From AP-16 sp046727735 (GTDB lineage Bacteria; Pseudomonadota; Alphaproteobacteria; Rhizobiales; Xanthobacteraceae), in assembly GCA_046727735.1 (NCBI GenBank), contig JBKPDF010000028.1:5655-69654 (forward strand): DNA of 64,000 bases. The letters run 5' to 3'. The notes below the pieces were generated by a model. It searched no databases, was not told the origin of the DNA, and was given only the letters and a program-made list of their open reading frames with translations. The stretch's first letter is position 1. Each line of letters begins with the position of its first letter. Both the position numbers and the translations under genes were made by a program. Positions 34,048 through 41,919 of the stretch are shown piece by piece.

Positions 34048-34872
34048 ATGACCTATGTGGACGCGGCGCTCGCGCCGCTGCGCAAAACCGGACAGATCAA
34101 GCTCTACGGCGACGACGCGTTCGCCGGGATGCGCAAGGCGGGCCGGCTCGTCGCCGAATGCCTCGATATGCTGGCGGGGGAGGTCAGGCCCGGGGTGCCG
34201 ACCGCGCGGCTCGACCGCCTGGTGCTGGAGTGCGCGCTCGATCACTGCGCGTTGCCCGCGACGCTGATGTACCGCGGCTACGCCAAATCGACCTGCACGT
34301 CGATCAATCACGTCGTGTGTCACGGCATCCCGAACGACAAGCCGCTCAAATCGGGGGACATCGTCAATATCGACGTGACGCTGATCCTGGACGGTTGGCA
34401 CGGCGATTCGAGCCGCATGTTTCCGGTCGGCGACATTCCGCGTCGCGCCGAGCGGCTGATCGACGTCACCTACGAGGCGATGATGCGCGGCATCGCCGCG
34501 GTAAGACCGGGCGGCACCACCGGGGACATCGGGGCGGCGATCCAGAGCTATGTCGAGCCGCAGCACATGAGCGTCGTGCGCGACTTCTGCGGTCACGGGC
34601 TCGGGCGGCTGTTCCACGACGAGCCCAACATCGTGCACGTCGGCCGTCCCGGCGAGGGCATCGAGCTCAAGCCCGGGATGCTGTTCACGATCGAGCCGAT
34701 GATCAATCTCGGCCGGCCGCACGTCAAAGTGCTGTCCGACGGCTGGACCGCGGTCACCCGCGACCGCTCGCTTTCCGCGCAGTTCGAGCACACCGTCGGG
34801 GTGACCGAGAAGGGTGCCGAGATTTTTACGCTGTCGCCCAAGGGATTGCACAAGCCGCCGTATCGGGCGTGA
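34048..34872 (+). CDS. map: Methionine aminopeptidase, type I
   Basis: A 274-residue cytosolic metallopeptidase that removes the N-terminal Met. Metal ligands are in VNIDVTLILDGWHGDSSRMF (two Asp), GHGLGRLFHDEP (His), FTIEPM (Glu) and QFEHTVGVT (Glu); the substrate-binding His is in TSINHVVCHG. The ATG at 34048 removes a nonconserved leader of 12 codons in the longer frame. It is the usual neighbour of sfsA, 95 bases downstream. The expected next gene, radC, is separated from it here by an LLM oxidoreductase gene. Confidence 0.95.
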   Translation: MTYVDAALAPLRKTGQIKLYGDDAFAGMRKAGRLVAECLDMLAGEVRPGVPTARLDRLVLECALDHCALPATLMYRGYAKSTCTSINHVVCHGIPNDKPLKSGDIVNIDVTLILDGWHGDSSRMFPVGDIPRRAERLIDVTYEAMMRGIAAVRPGGTTGDIGAAIQSYVEPQHMSVVRDFCGHGLGRLFHDEPNIVHVGRPGEGIELKPGMLFTIEPMINLGRPHVKVLSDGWTAVTRDRSLSAQFEHTVGVTEKGAEIFTLSPKGLHKPPYRA

Positions 34873-35014
34873 CCCGCGAGCCTGGGTTGGGCGAGATGCT
34901 CAAGTACAAAGCAAAAGGAAAACATGATCAAACGCTAGCTGTATTGAGCTAACAGTCTGATCGCCGGCCACCAGCAACCCGTCGCAGCTCGGTCCAAGTC
35001 AAGCGCCAATACCC

Positions 35015-35953
35015 ATGAAGTTCGGCATTCATCACTCGTCCTGGCTAGACAGCCTCGACCCAGTCGAGTCGTTCGAAACCCTGAAGGCGAAGGCGCAGTG
35101 GGCTGAAGATCATGGCTTTGTCTGGCTCTCGGTAATGGACCACATGATCCAGATCCCGGGCGTGGGCGCGCCCGATGAGCCCGTCATGGAAAGCTGGGCC
35201 GTGCTCGCGGGCCTAGCCGCCGTGACGAGCCGCATCCGACTGGCCACCCTGGCGACGGCGGTCGGTTATCGAAATCCAGCGCATCTCGCCAAGATCGCGG
35301 CGAGCGTCGATGTAATGAGCCGGGGACGGCTGACGCTCGGTATCGGTGCCGGCTTTTTCGAAGATGAATACAGGCAATACGGTTGGGCGTTCCCGCCTCG
35401 ACCGGCGACCCGTATCCGGCAGATGGAGGAAGCGGTTCAATTGATCTTGAAAATGTGGACCGAGCCGCGGACGACCTTCCACGGCCGGTATTTCGACGTC
35501 GAGGATGCGATCCTCGAGCCGAAACCGGTCCAGAAGCCGCGTCCGCCGGTGATGATAGCCGGCGGCGGCGAACAGATGACACTACGTGCGGTCGCCCGTC
35601 TTGCTGACGCGTGCAATTTGGTCCGCGGCGATGTTGCAGAAGCACGGCGTAAGCTGGCTGTGCTGCGCTGGCATTGCGACGCGGTAAATCGGGACTACGA
35701 CACGATCGAAAAAACCCATGTCCAGCGCTGGGCGCTTGCCCACGATGCGGCCGCGGTAGCGAGGAAGCGTGCGCACCTCGCCGCCCGCGGACCGTTGAGC
35801 GGCTTTGTCGGTACCGTGTCCGAGGCCATCGATGTCATTGGGCAATACCGCAACGCAGGCATCGACCTGCTGATCAACAGCTATAGCTATCTTTGGAACG
35901 ACGTAGAGACCCGCGAACTTTTCGTATCGGATGTCATGCCTCACTTTGCCTGA
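35015..35953 (+). CDS. LLM class F420-dependent oxidoreductase
   Basis: A 312-residue luciferase-like TIM barrel. Typical stretches are KFGIHHSSW at the start, AQWAEDHGFVWLSVMDHM, TLATAVGYRNPAHLAKIAASVDVMSRGRLTLGIGAGFFEDEYRQYGW, and KPRPPVMIAGGGEQMTLR. Such enzymes use F420 or FMN; which is not determined here. The gene sits between map and the broken radC, which are adjacent in many relatives, so it looks like an insertion. The sequence is slightly richer in A/T than its neighbours. No ribosome site is strong; the start is from family alignment. Confidence 0.9.
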   Translation: MKFGIHHSSWLDSLDPVESFETLKAKAQWAEDHGFVWLSVMDHMIQIPGVGAPDEPVMESWAVLAGLAAVTSRIRLATLATAVGYRNPAHLAKIAASVDVMSRGRLTLGIGAGFFEDEYRQYGWAFPPRPATRIRQMEEAVQLILKMWTEPRTTFHGRYFDVEDAILEPKPVQKPRPPVMIAGGGEQMTLRAVARLADACNLVRGDVAEARRKLAVLRWHCDAVNRDYDTIEKTHVQRWALAHDAAAVARKRAHLAARGPLSGFVGTVSEAIDVIGQYRNAGIDLLINSYSYLWNDVETRELFVSDVMPHFA

Positions 35954-36150
35954 CGAGAGGCGAAAAATTGCGAGGACGGCCCGGCAAACCGCAGCGCAGC
36001 CCGGGCCAGCCCCCGCGCTCGCTGTGCTCGGCCGGAGCGACGGCGTCCACAAGGGAGCAGGAAGAGCGCCGCGTCCGGGAACGCCGCCGGCATTGGCAAA
36101 AATCCGCGATCCCGGCATGCTGACCCGGGTAAGGGAACCTGGAGCCCGGC

Positions 36151-36880
36151 ATGGCGGAGAAATCGGATCTGCAGGAAAGCGCCGCCGCCTCCGCCATCGC
36201 GGAAAGCGCCGCCGCATTATCACGGGCATCGCAAGCGGCTGCGCGCGCGGTTCCGCTAGGCCGGCGCGCAGGGACTCGCCGAATACGAGCTCATCGAGCT
36301 CGTGCTGTTCCGCGCGCTGCCGCGCCGCGACGTGAAACCGATCGCCAAGCAACTGCTGCAAAAATTCGGCTCGTTCGCCGAGGTGATTTCGGCGCCGCCG
36401 GCGCGCCTCGCGGAAGTCTCGGGGCTCGGCGAGGAGGCGATCACGGATCTGAAAATCGTACAGGCGGCCGCCAACGAGCTGTTGCGCGGCGGCTTGCGGC
36501 AAAAGCCGGTGCTGTCGTCCTGGTCGGCGGTACTCGATTATTGCCGCACCGCCATGGCCTACGCCGACAAGGAAGAGTTGCGCGTGCTCTATCTCGACAA
36601 GCGCAACCAGCTGATCGCGGACGAACGGGCGCAGGTCGGAACCGTCGACCACACGCCGGTTTATCCACGCGAAGTAGTGAAGCGGGCGCTCGAAGTATCG
36701 GCGACCGCGATCATTCTCGTCCACAACCACCCGTCCGGCGACCCGAGCCCCTCGCGCGCCGACGTCGAGATGACGCAAGCCGTGGTCGAGGCCGCCCGCG
36801 CACTGGGCATCCGGTTGCACGATCACATCATCGTCGGGCGAGAGGGCCACGCGAGCTTCAAGGCGCTGGGGCTGATTTGA
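36151..36880 (+). pseudogene. radC: RadC/JAB-domain protein, broken by an amber codon and an N-terminal frame break
   Basis: The normal start (ATG at 36151, with GGAG upstream; MAEKSDLQE) is in a different frame from the conserved PPHYHGHRKRLRARFR segment. That segment is followed by an in-frame TAG at 36257-36259, where relatives usually carry a Glu codon (RFREAG), and then AGAQGLAEYELIELVLFRALP continues in the same frame to a complete JAB/MPN domain with HNHPSGDPSPSRADVEMT. Two lesions, therefore. A GTG at 36302 could still give a 192-residue product with the whole JAB domain but without the N-terminal helix-hairpin-helix start. The gene may be dead or shortened. Confidence 0.82.
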
Positions 36881-37227
36881 GGGGACGCAGGCCCGGCGTC
36901 TCGCGAGGGGCGGCGGCGCTTGCCGTCAGGCCCGCTCGAGGCTGCCAGAACCATAGTGAGCACTCGCGGCGCCGTTCGAACTCGCTCAACCCGACATCGG
37001 CGAGCCGCTGCGCTTCGAGCTCGCGCAGATCGCGGCGTGTTCTCGCTCGCCTCGACCAAATGCCGCCGAGCATTCGGCTCGTTCGAACGCCGCGGGCCAG
37101 CGCGCTTCGACACCACTCAAGCATTGGACTAGTGTGACAGGAAGCGGGCCGAAATGTTTCGGCGAGCACCGAAGCATTCGACCCGGCGCGCGAATAGGGT
37201 GTGCTCGTCCCATCCGGGATTTCGACG
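36881..37227. other. Intergenic region between radC and the ArsR-type regulator
   Basis: About 350 bases. Both strands carry short open frames without a family resemblance. A small GCCGAAATGTTTCGGC inverted repeat occurs at 37148-37163 and may be an operator for the downstream regulator or a hairpin. Nothing else is recognised. Confidence 0.45.
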
Positions 37228-37938
37228 ATGGCCAGCAATGCCAGTTTTGCGAAGGTCGCGGCGCTCGCGGGAGATCCGACTCGCGCCGGGATGCTCCACG
37301 CCCTGATGGACGGCCGCGCGCTCACCGCATCCGAGCTGGCGCGCGTCGCGGGAATCACCCCGCAGACCGCGACTGGCCACTTGGCGCGCATGACCGCCGT
37401 CGGCCTGCTAACGGTGAAGAAGCAGGGCCGGCATCGGTACCACTGCCTCGCATCGGCCGCGGTGGCTCAGATGATGGAAAGCATCATGCAGGTGGCCTCC
37501 AGCCTGGAGGGTGAGCGCCCGAAGCTGACCGTCGGCCCGCGCGACAGGGCGTTGCGGGCGGCGCGCACCTGTTACGATCATCTTGCGGGACGCCTCGGCG
37601 TGTCGCTCGCCGATGCGCTAGTGGCCGCCGGCCATGCCGAGCTCGCCACCGATGCCGGCGTGATCACGAAGGGCGGAATCGAATTCCTGGCTCGGCTCGG
37701 CATCGATACCGGGGCACTGCTGTTGCGCCAGGGAAAGCGCCGGCCGGGTGTTCTTTGCAGGCCCTGCCTCGATTGGAGCGAGCGCCGGCCACATCTCGCG
37801 GGCGCCGTCGGCTCGGCGTTGTGTGCGCACAGCTTCGCCCGGGGATGGATCCGGCGCGTCGACGGCAGCCGTGCCGTCACGATCACGCCAGATGGATACC
37901 GCGTGTTTCGCGAGCAATTCCACGCTCGACTGGGATAG
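37228..37938 (+). CDS. ArsR-family winged-helix transcriptional regulator
   Basis: A 236-residue regulator. The N-terminal winged helix is clear: FAKVAALAGDPTRAGMLHALMDGRALTASELARVAGITPQTATGHLARMTAVGLLTVKKQGRHRYHCLA. The C-terminal 150 residues are an effector region with cysteines (GVLCRPCLDWSERRPHLAGAVGSALCAHSFARGWIRR), as in the longer ArsR-type regulators of Rhizobiales. The ATG at 37228 is close to the domain start; a GTG at 37201 is in frame. No cognate target gene is adjacent; it may act on distant genes or on itself. Confidence 0.88.
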   Translation: MASNASFAKVAALAGDPTRAGMLHALMDGRALTASELARVAGITPQTATGHLARMTAVGLLTVKKQGRHRYHCLASAAVAQMMESIMQVASSLEGERPKLTVGPRDRALRAARTCYDHLAGRLGVSLADALVAAGHAELATDAGVITKGGIEFLARLGIDTGALLLRQGKRRPGVLCRPCLDWSERRPHLAGAVGSALCAHSFARGWIRRVDGSRAVTITPDGYRVFREQFHARLG

Positions 37939-38038
37939 CTCGCCGGCTGCGGTTCGCCCCGAATAGACGCCAGACTTGGCGCGTGCAAAAGTGTTCGATC
38001 TTGCGTGCCGCAGTGGCAGAAGGTCGGCAGTAGGCCCG

Positions 38039-38344
38039 ATGAGCGACATCACGAGCAAGCCGCGCACCAAGGTCGAGGTGAAGACCGAGCGGCCGCGGCT
38101 GCACAAAGTGATCCTGCTCAACGACGACTATACGCCACGCGAGTTCGTCGTGACCGTGCTCAAAGTCGAGTTCCGCATGAATGAGAACCAGGCCTATATG
38201 GTGATGATCACGGCGCACAAGCGAGGCGCCTGCGTGGTCGCGGTGTTCACCAAGGACGTCGCCGAGAGCAAGGCGACGCGCGCGACCGAGATGGGCCGCA
38301 GCAAGGGTTACCCGCTCTTGTTCACGACCGAGCCGGAGGAGTAG
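38039..38344 (+). CDS. clpS: ATP-dependent Clp protease adaptor ClpS
   Basis: A 101-residue N-end-rule adaptor that presents substrates to ClpAP. The ClpS fold is visible as LHKVILLNDDYTPREFVVTVLKVEF, with the ligand pocket DDYTP and the conserved HKRGACVVAVFTKDVAESKA (His-x-x-G). It ends in a short acidic tail. A ClpA gene usually found nearby is not in this window; the next 2.8 kb is an A/T-richer islet. It may be the ClpS2 type. The ATG at 38039 is confirmed by N-terminal length. Confidence 0.93.
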   Translation: MSDITSKPRTKVEVKTERPRLHKVILLNDDYTPREFVVTVLKVEFRMNENQAYMVMITAHKRGACVVAVFTKDVAESKATRATEMGRSKGYPLLFTTEPEE

Positions 38345-38423
38345 TACCTCGTGCAGCGCGGGTCGTGCTATCGCCAAGCAATCGGCCGGGCGGCCTCGAT
38401 CCGAACAAGAAGGCAAGCGCGTA

Positions 38424-39170
38424 GTGTTCGACTTCACCGATACCCCGCTCGAAAAGGTAAGGGCTCTTGAGAACGTCCTCGTGGCCGCCTGCGAGGGCGC
38501 GACGTCGAGCACTAGGCTCTACCAGGATCTCCGATCAGACTTGATGGGCGATCCGGTGCTTCGACCGCTCTTGCCTGAGTTCGTTCGAACGTGTCGGGAC
38601 TTGAATCATTTCTGGGGCTACATAAAGTCGGTCTCGCCGAAATGGGCGCCACGCCGGCAGCACGTTCGTGACTCGTTCACGCCGCTCTTCGATCAGCTGG
38701 AAGGCGCAAACCGAGTTCCCGTTGATGCGCTCGCATGCGACGTTCTGCAGAAGTTCGACTCGGAGGGGGTGCATACGGTCTGGGAGAAGGCGCTGGCGAG
38801 GCGGCATACCGACCCCGACGGCGCGATCACGACAGCTCGCACGCTGCTGGAAACTGTCTGCAAGCGGATCCTCGATGAGGCTGGTGAGACCTACTCAGAC
38901 AAGGACGACATGCCCGTGCTCTATCGGGCGGTCGCTATAAGGCTGCAGATTGCGCCAAGCCAGCACACAGAGGACGCGTTCAAGCGTATCCTCGGTGGCG
39001 CTACGAGCGTGGTTGAGGGTCTGGGCTCACTGCGGAACAAAATCGGCGACGCGCACGGCCGAGGCGGGAAGCCGGTCAGGCCGACCGCACGGCACGCGCA
39101 TCTCGCGGTGAACCTTGCAGGCGCGATGGCGACCTTTTTGGTGGACACATGGGCCGCAAGAAAGTCGTGA
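38424..39170 (+). CDS. Abi_C-like abortive infection family protein (HEPN motif)
   Basis: A 248-residue protein resembling the C-terminal domain of abortive infection proteins (Abi_C). The C-terminal half has the pattern LLETVCKRILDEAG...DDMPVLYRAVAIRL...AFKRILGGATSVVEGLGSLRNKIGDAHGRG. R204-N205 and H211 form an R-x6-H motif like the HEPN RNase active site. The N-terminal half has no recognised domain. The gene starts at a GTG; its last codons overlap the next gene by 22 bases, so translation is coupled. Codon use and A/T content differ from the flanking genes, suggesting transfer. An RNA-cleaving defence role is inferred. Confidence 0.8.
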   Translation: MFDFTDTPLEKVRALENVLVAACEGATSSTRLYQDLRSDLMGDPVLRPLLPEFVRTCRDLNHFWGYIKSVSPKWAPRRQHVRDSFTPLFDQLEGANRVPVDALACDVLQKFDSEGVHTVWEKALARRHTDPDGAITTARTLLETVCKRILDEAGETYSDKDDMPVLYRAVAIRLQIAPSQHTEDAFKRILGGATSVVEGLGSLRNKIGDAHGRGGKPVRPTARHAHLAVNLAGAMATFLVDTWAARKS

Positions 39171-40036
39171 ACAAGAAGGTTGCGAGTCCGATCTACGAGA
39201 ACGCGATTGATTCGCTCCGCATCGGCATGGAGTTCTTCCTGGAGGAAGAGGGCTATTCCAGCCGGAAACACGCCATCCTAACCTTGTTCCACGCAATCGA
39301 ACTGCTGCTGAAGGAGCGGCTGGCGCAGACGAACCCGATCCTCATCTACAAGAACATCGACGTGAAGATCACAGACGACGCCATGACGGTTGGTGTCCGT
39401 GAAGCGTTTACGCGACTAGAAAACCTCGGCCTCGGTATACCGGACGAGGAGAAGAAGACGATTGAGAACATTCAAAGAGTCAGGAACCGCATCGAGCATC
39501 ATCGGTACGACCACAACGAAAAAGAGGACGAAGCGATCATTGCGGCATCGTTGAAATTCATCCTGTTTTTCGTGGAGTTCGTTTTCAAGCGGAAACTCGA
39601 CGAAAAAATTGATCCCAAGGTGCTACGCGACATTAACCGCCGCGTCTTTGAATACAATGAGAGCCACAGCCTGGCCGAACACCGGCTGAACCAATGGGCT
39701 AAGAAGGAGTGGCCCGGCTGGACCGAGGAGGAAGAAGACCTACCGGAAGAGTTCGGCGGGACAATGCGCTGCCCTGAGTGCCGCCAGGACTGGCTCGTCA
39801 TGGGCTATCACGACAAGCCAGTCTGCTTCTGGTGCAACACAAGTGTCGATGCCCACTGTTGCGAGGGCTGCGGCCAGGTGTTCATCGTCGGCGAGAGCTG
39901 CGGTTGCGGCAAATACACGAAGCCGGATGATGGCCGAATGCAGGCCCTCCTCGATCAATGGCGCGGCGAAGCAATTCGCTTACAAGAGGCGCGCACTAAG
40001 CGGCAAGGGAAAGCTAGCTCTGCTTCAGAGGATTAG
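39149..40036 (+). CDS. HEPN-like protein with a C-terminal cysteine-rich zinc ribbon
   Basis: A 295-residue protein. The N-terminal half is helical with the HEPN-type pattern YENAIDSLRIGMEFFLEEE... and KHAILTLFHAIELLLKERL, and R112-N113 to H117 in the motif RNRIEHH (R-x4-H). The C-terminal part has nine Cys between residues 208 and 253 (CPEC, CFWCN, HCCEGC, CGCG), enough for a two-site zinc ribbon. It overlaps the Abi_C-like gene by 22 bases. The combination of HEPN with a zinc ribbon suggests nucleic acid sensing linked to RNA cleavage. No exact family was recognised. Confidence 0.72.
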   Translation: MGRKKVVNKKVASPIYENAIDSLRIGMEFFLEEEGYSSRKHAILTLFHAIELLLKERLAQTNPILIYKNIDVKITDDAMTVGVREAFTRLENLGLGIPDEEKKTIENIQRVRNRIEHHRYDHNEKEDEAIIAASLKFILFFVEFVFKRKLDEKIDPKVLRDINRRVFEYNESHSLAEHRLNQWAKKEWPGWTEEEEDLPEEFGGTMRCPECRQDWLVMGYHDKPVCFWCNTSVDAHCCEGCGQVFIVGESCGCGKYTKPDDGRMQALLDQWRGEAIRLQEARTKRQGKASSASED

Positions 40037-40157
40037 CCCTTAAATCGCGCCGCCTTTTGCAATCCCGTAGTCTAATCGCCCTGCGCCTCGTCCTTAGGGT
40101 GAATCATCGTCATAGTAACATGCTGCCTGAAGCGACACAAACGGAGTGTAGGTATAA

Positions 40158-41122
40158 ATGGCGGCCGCGAAGAAGCACCATTACGTTCCGCAGATGTACT
40201 TGTCCGGCTTTGCGAATGCCGCTGGGCAGCTGTACGCGGTGAGTGCTGAGGAGCGAAAATACTTCACGCCGACGCCGGCAAATATCGCGGCCGAGCGCAA
40301 CTTCAACACGATTGAGGCTAAAGGTGTCCCGCCGGATGCCTTGGAGAAGGAGCTGGCGAAGCTGGAGGGCGAGATCGCTCCCGCCATCAAGAGAGTCCGG
40401 GAGACCGCGTATTTCGGGGAAAATGGGAACGATCGCGCGGACGTAATCAACCTGATCGCACTCATGGCGTTGCGAAACCCCCGGTCCCGTAGAGATATGG
40501 GGGAGCTGTACTCGCAGCTCGTTCGAGCGATGCTCGTGATGACCTTCGAGGAAAAGGGACGATGGGAGGTCTGGGTCGAAGAGCAAAAGAAGGCGGGTCA
40601 ATGGCCGCAGCACAAACCTGCTGACTACGAGGGACACAAGCAATTTATCGAGGAGCACATCAGCGGATGCGGGTGCACCAGAATTTCACGCTGGAAATGG
40701 AGCTAGGCGCCCTCGAGGACGTGTACCGCTACTTCGACACTCGGAAGTGGAGGATATTGAAAGCCAAGGAGGGCTCCGGTGGCTTCATCACGACTGATCA
40801 TCCCGTGTGCGTCCGCCGCGATGGCGGGACGAATTACGGCCAGCAGTACGCACCGGGTCTCGGGTTCAGCGACCGTGACGTGCACATCGCGCTGTCACCA
40901 AAAGTCGCCCTGGTTGGACGACTGGACGGCCAGGAAGACGTTGTGGAGGTCGGTAAGCACACCGTGGCGAGCTTCAACGCCACGGTCATGGGCTACGCAA
41001 TGAAGCAAATCTACGCGCGGGACGACGGATTTTTCTACACCCGCGCTGCGCCGCAACCGCTCGGGACTGCGATGACGCTGCTGCAGGATCCGAATTTGAA
41101 GGTTCGCGAGGACGATCAGTAA
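40158..41122 (+). pseudogene. DUF4238 family protein, interrupted by a single-base frameshift
   Basis: The start, MAAAKKHHYVPQMYLSGFANAAG, is the DUF4238 signature (HHYVPQ-x-YL). The frame continues to FIEEHIS and then breaks at about 40663-40666. The second frame resumes with MRVHQNFTLEMELGALEDVYRYFDTRKWRIL and FITTDHPVCVRR to 41122. One missing base in AGCGG (for instance AGC-CGG) would restore HISRMRVHQNF, so a one-base deletion or a sequencing error is likely. Without it the product would be about 320 residues. The family has no assigned biochemical function. The gene lies 121 bases after the HEPN-zinc-ribbon gene in the same A/T-richer islet. Confidence 0.78.
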
Positions 41123-41151
41123 GCGTCGTCGAAAAAGAGAACGTCGCAACT

Positions 41152-41847
41152 CTATTGTCGCACCAACAGCAGCGGCTGGCGGCCCTGCGGAATCCGATGC
41201 CAGGTGCCGCTCTCCTCCTCCTCGAAGCGCCAGGGATCGTTGCGCTCGGAGAGCACCAGCAGCAATCCGCGATCCATGCGCCAGGATTTCGGCGCGAAAT
41301 TCGTCACGAGAGTGTCGCAGCCGGGCTTCACTTTCATGGCGAAGTTCTCGGTGTCGTGCGCTTCCTCGAGCAACGTGATCTGGCAGAGCTGCTTGCCGCC
41401 GGTGCGCACGATCGCCCAATCGCCGAACATCGTGTCGGCGGTGCGATCGCGGCCCTGCGCGGCGGCCTGGGTTTGCAGAAAAACCAGCGTTGCCCCCGGC
41501 CGCAGCGGTTCGAACAGGCCGTTCTCGACTTCGGTGAGCTCGAATACCGGCCTGCCCTTGGCGTCGATCAGACGCAGCGTGTCGTCCTTGTCGATCGTCC
41601 AGGCGACGATGTCCTTCGTCTCGGGAAACGCCTCGGCGCAGCCCTTCTGCAATTCGAGCGCACGCCCGGGACCGGCTGCATCGAGCTTGAAATTGATGGT
41701 GCAGATCTTGTCGCGATCCGCGTTCGAGAGTTCCCACAGGCCCAGCATCGGCGTGCTGGAATCGGTCTGCGCGCCGGCTGCCGGCGCGTAGCCGGACGCC
41801 GCGATCGCCGCGATCCAACACGCGGCGGAAAATTGCGTGCGAGTCAT
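41152..41847 (-). CDS. AprI/Inh-type metalloprotease inhibitor family protein
   Basis: A 231-residue exported protein. The signal peptide ends near AGAQTDS. Two Inh/AprI-like domains follow: GLWELSNADRDKICTINFKL...AWTIDKDDTLRLIDAKGRPVFELTEVENGLFEPL, and MFGDWAIVRTGGKQLCQITLLEEAHDTENFAMKVKPGCDTLV. Each has the W and paired Cys seen in metalloprotease inhibitors. In this group most such proteins occur without an adjacent protease. It closes the right border of the foreign islet, on the opposite strand. Confidence 0.85.
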   Translation of the reverse strand: MTRTQFSAACWIAAIAASGYAPAAGAQTDSSTPMLGLWELSNADRDKICTINFKLDAAGPGRALELQKGCAEAFPETKDIVAWTIDKDDTLRLIDAKGRPVFELTEVENGLFEPLRPGATLVFLQTQAAAQGRDRTADTMFGDWAIVRTGGKQLCQITLLEEAHDTENFAMKVKPGCDTLVTNFAPKSWRMDRGLLLVLSERNDPWRFEEEESGTWHRIPQGRQPLLLVRQ

Positions 41848-41919
41848 GGCCGCTCCAAGGCTCAGAAATCAGGGGTCGGATGCGGCGGAAATATGGACAC
41901 CGCGCGGCTTCGGCATCGC

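Noticed and set aside
36881..37227. Possible gene remnant between radC and the regulator
   Set aside because: Several short frames exist, but none gave a recognisable domain, and no ribosome site was convincing.
38039..41150. The islet as part of a prophage or integrative element
   Set aside because: No integrase, phage structural gene, tRNA or flanking direct repeats were seen; only base composition and gene content suggest transfer.
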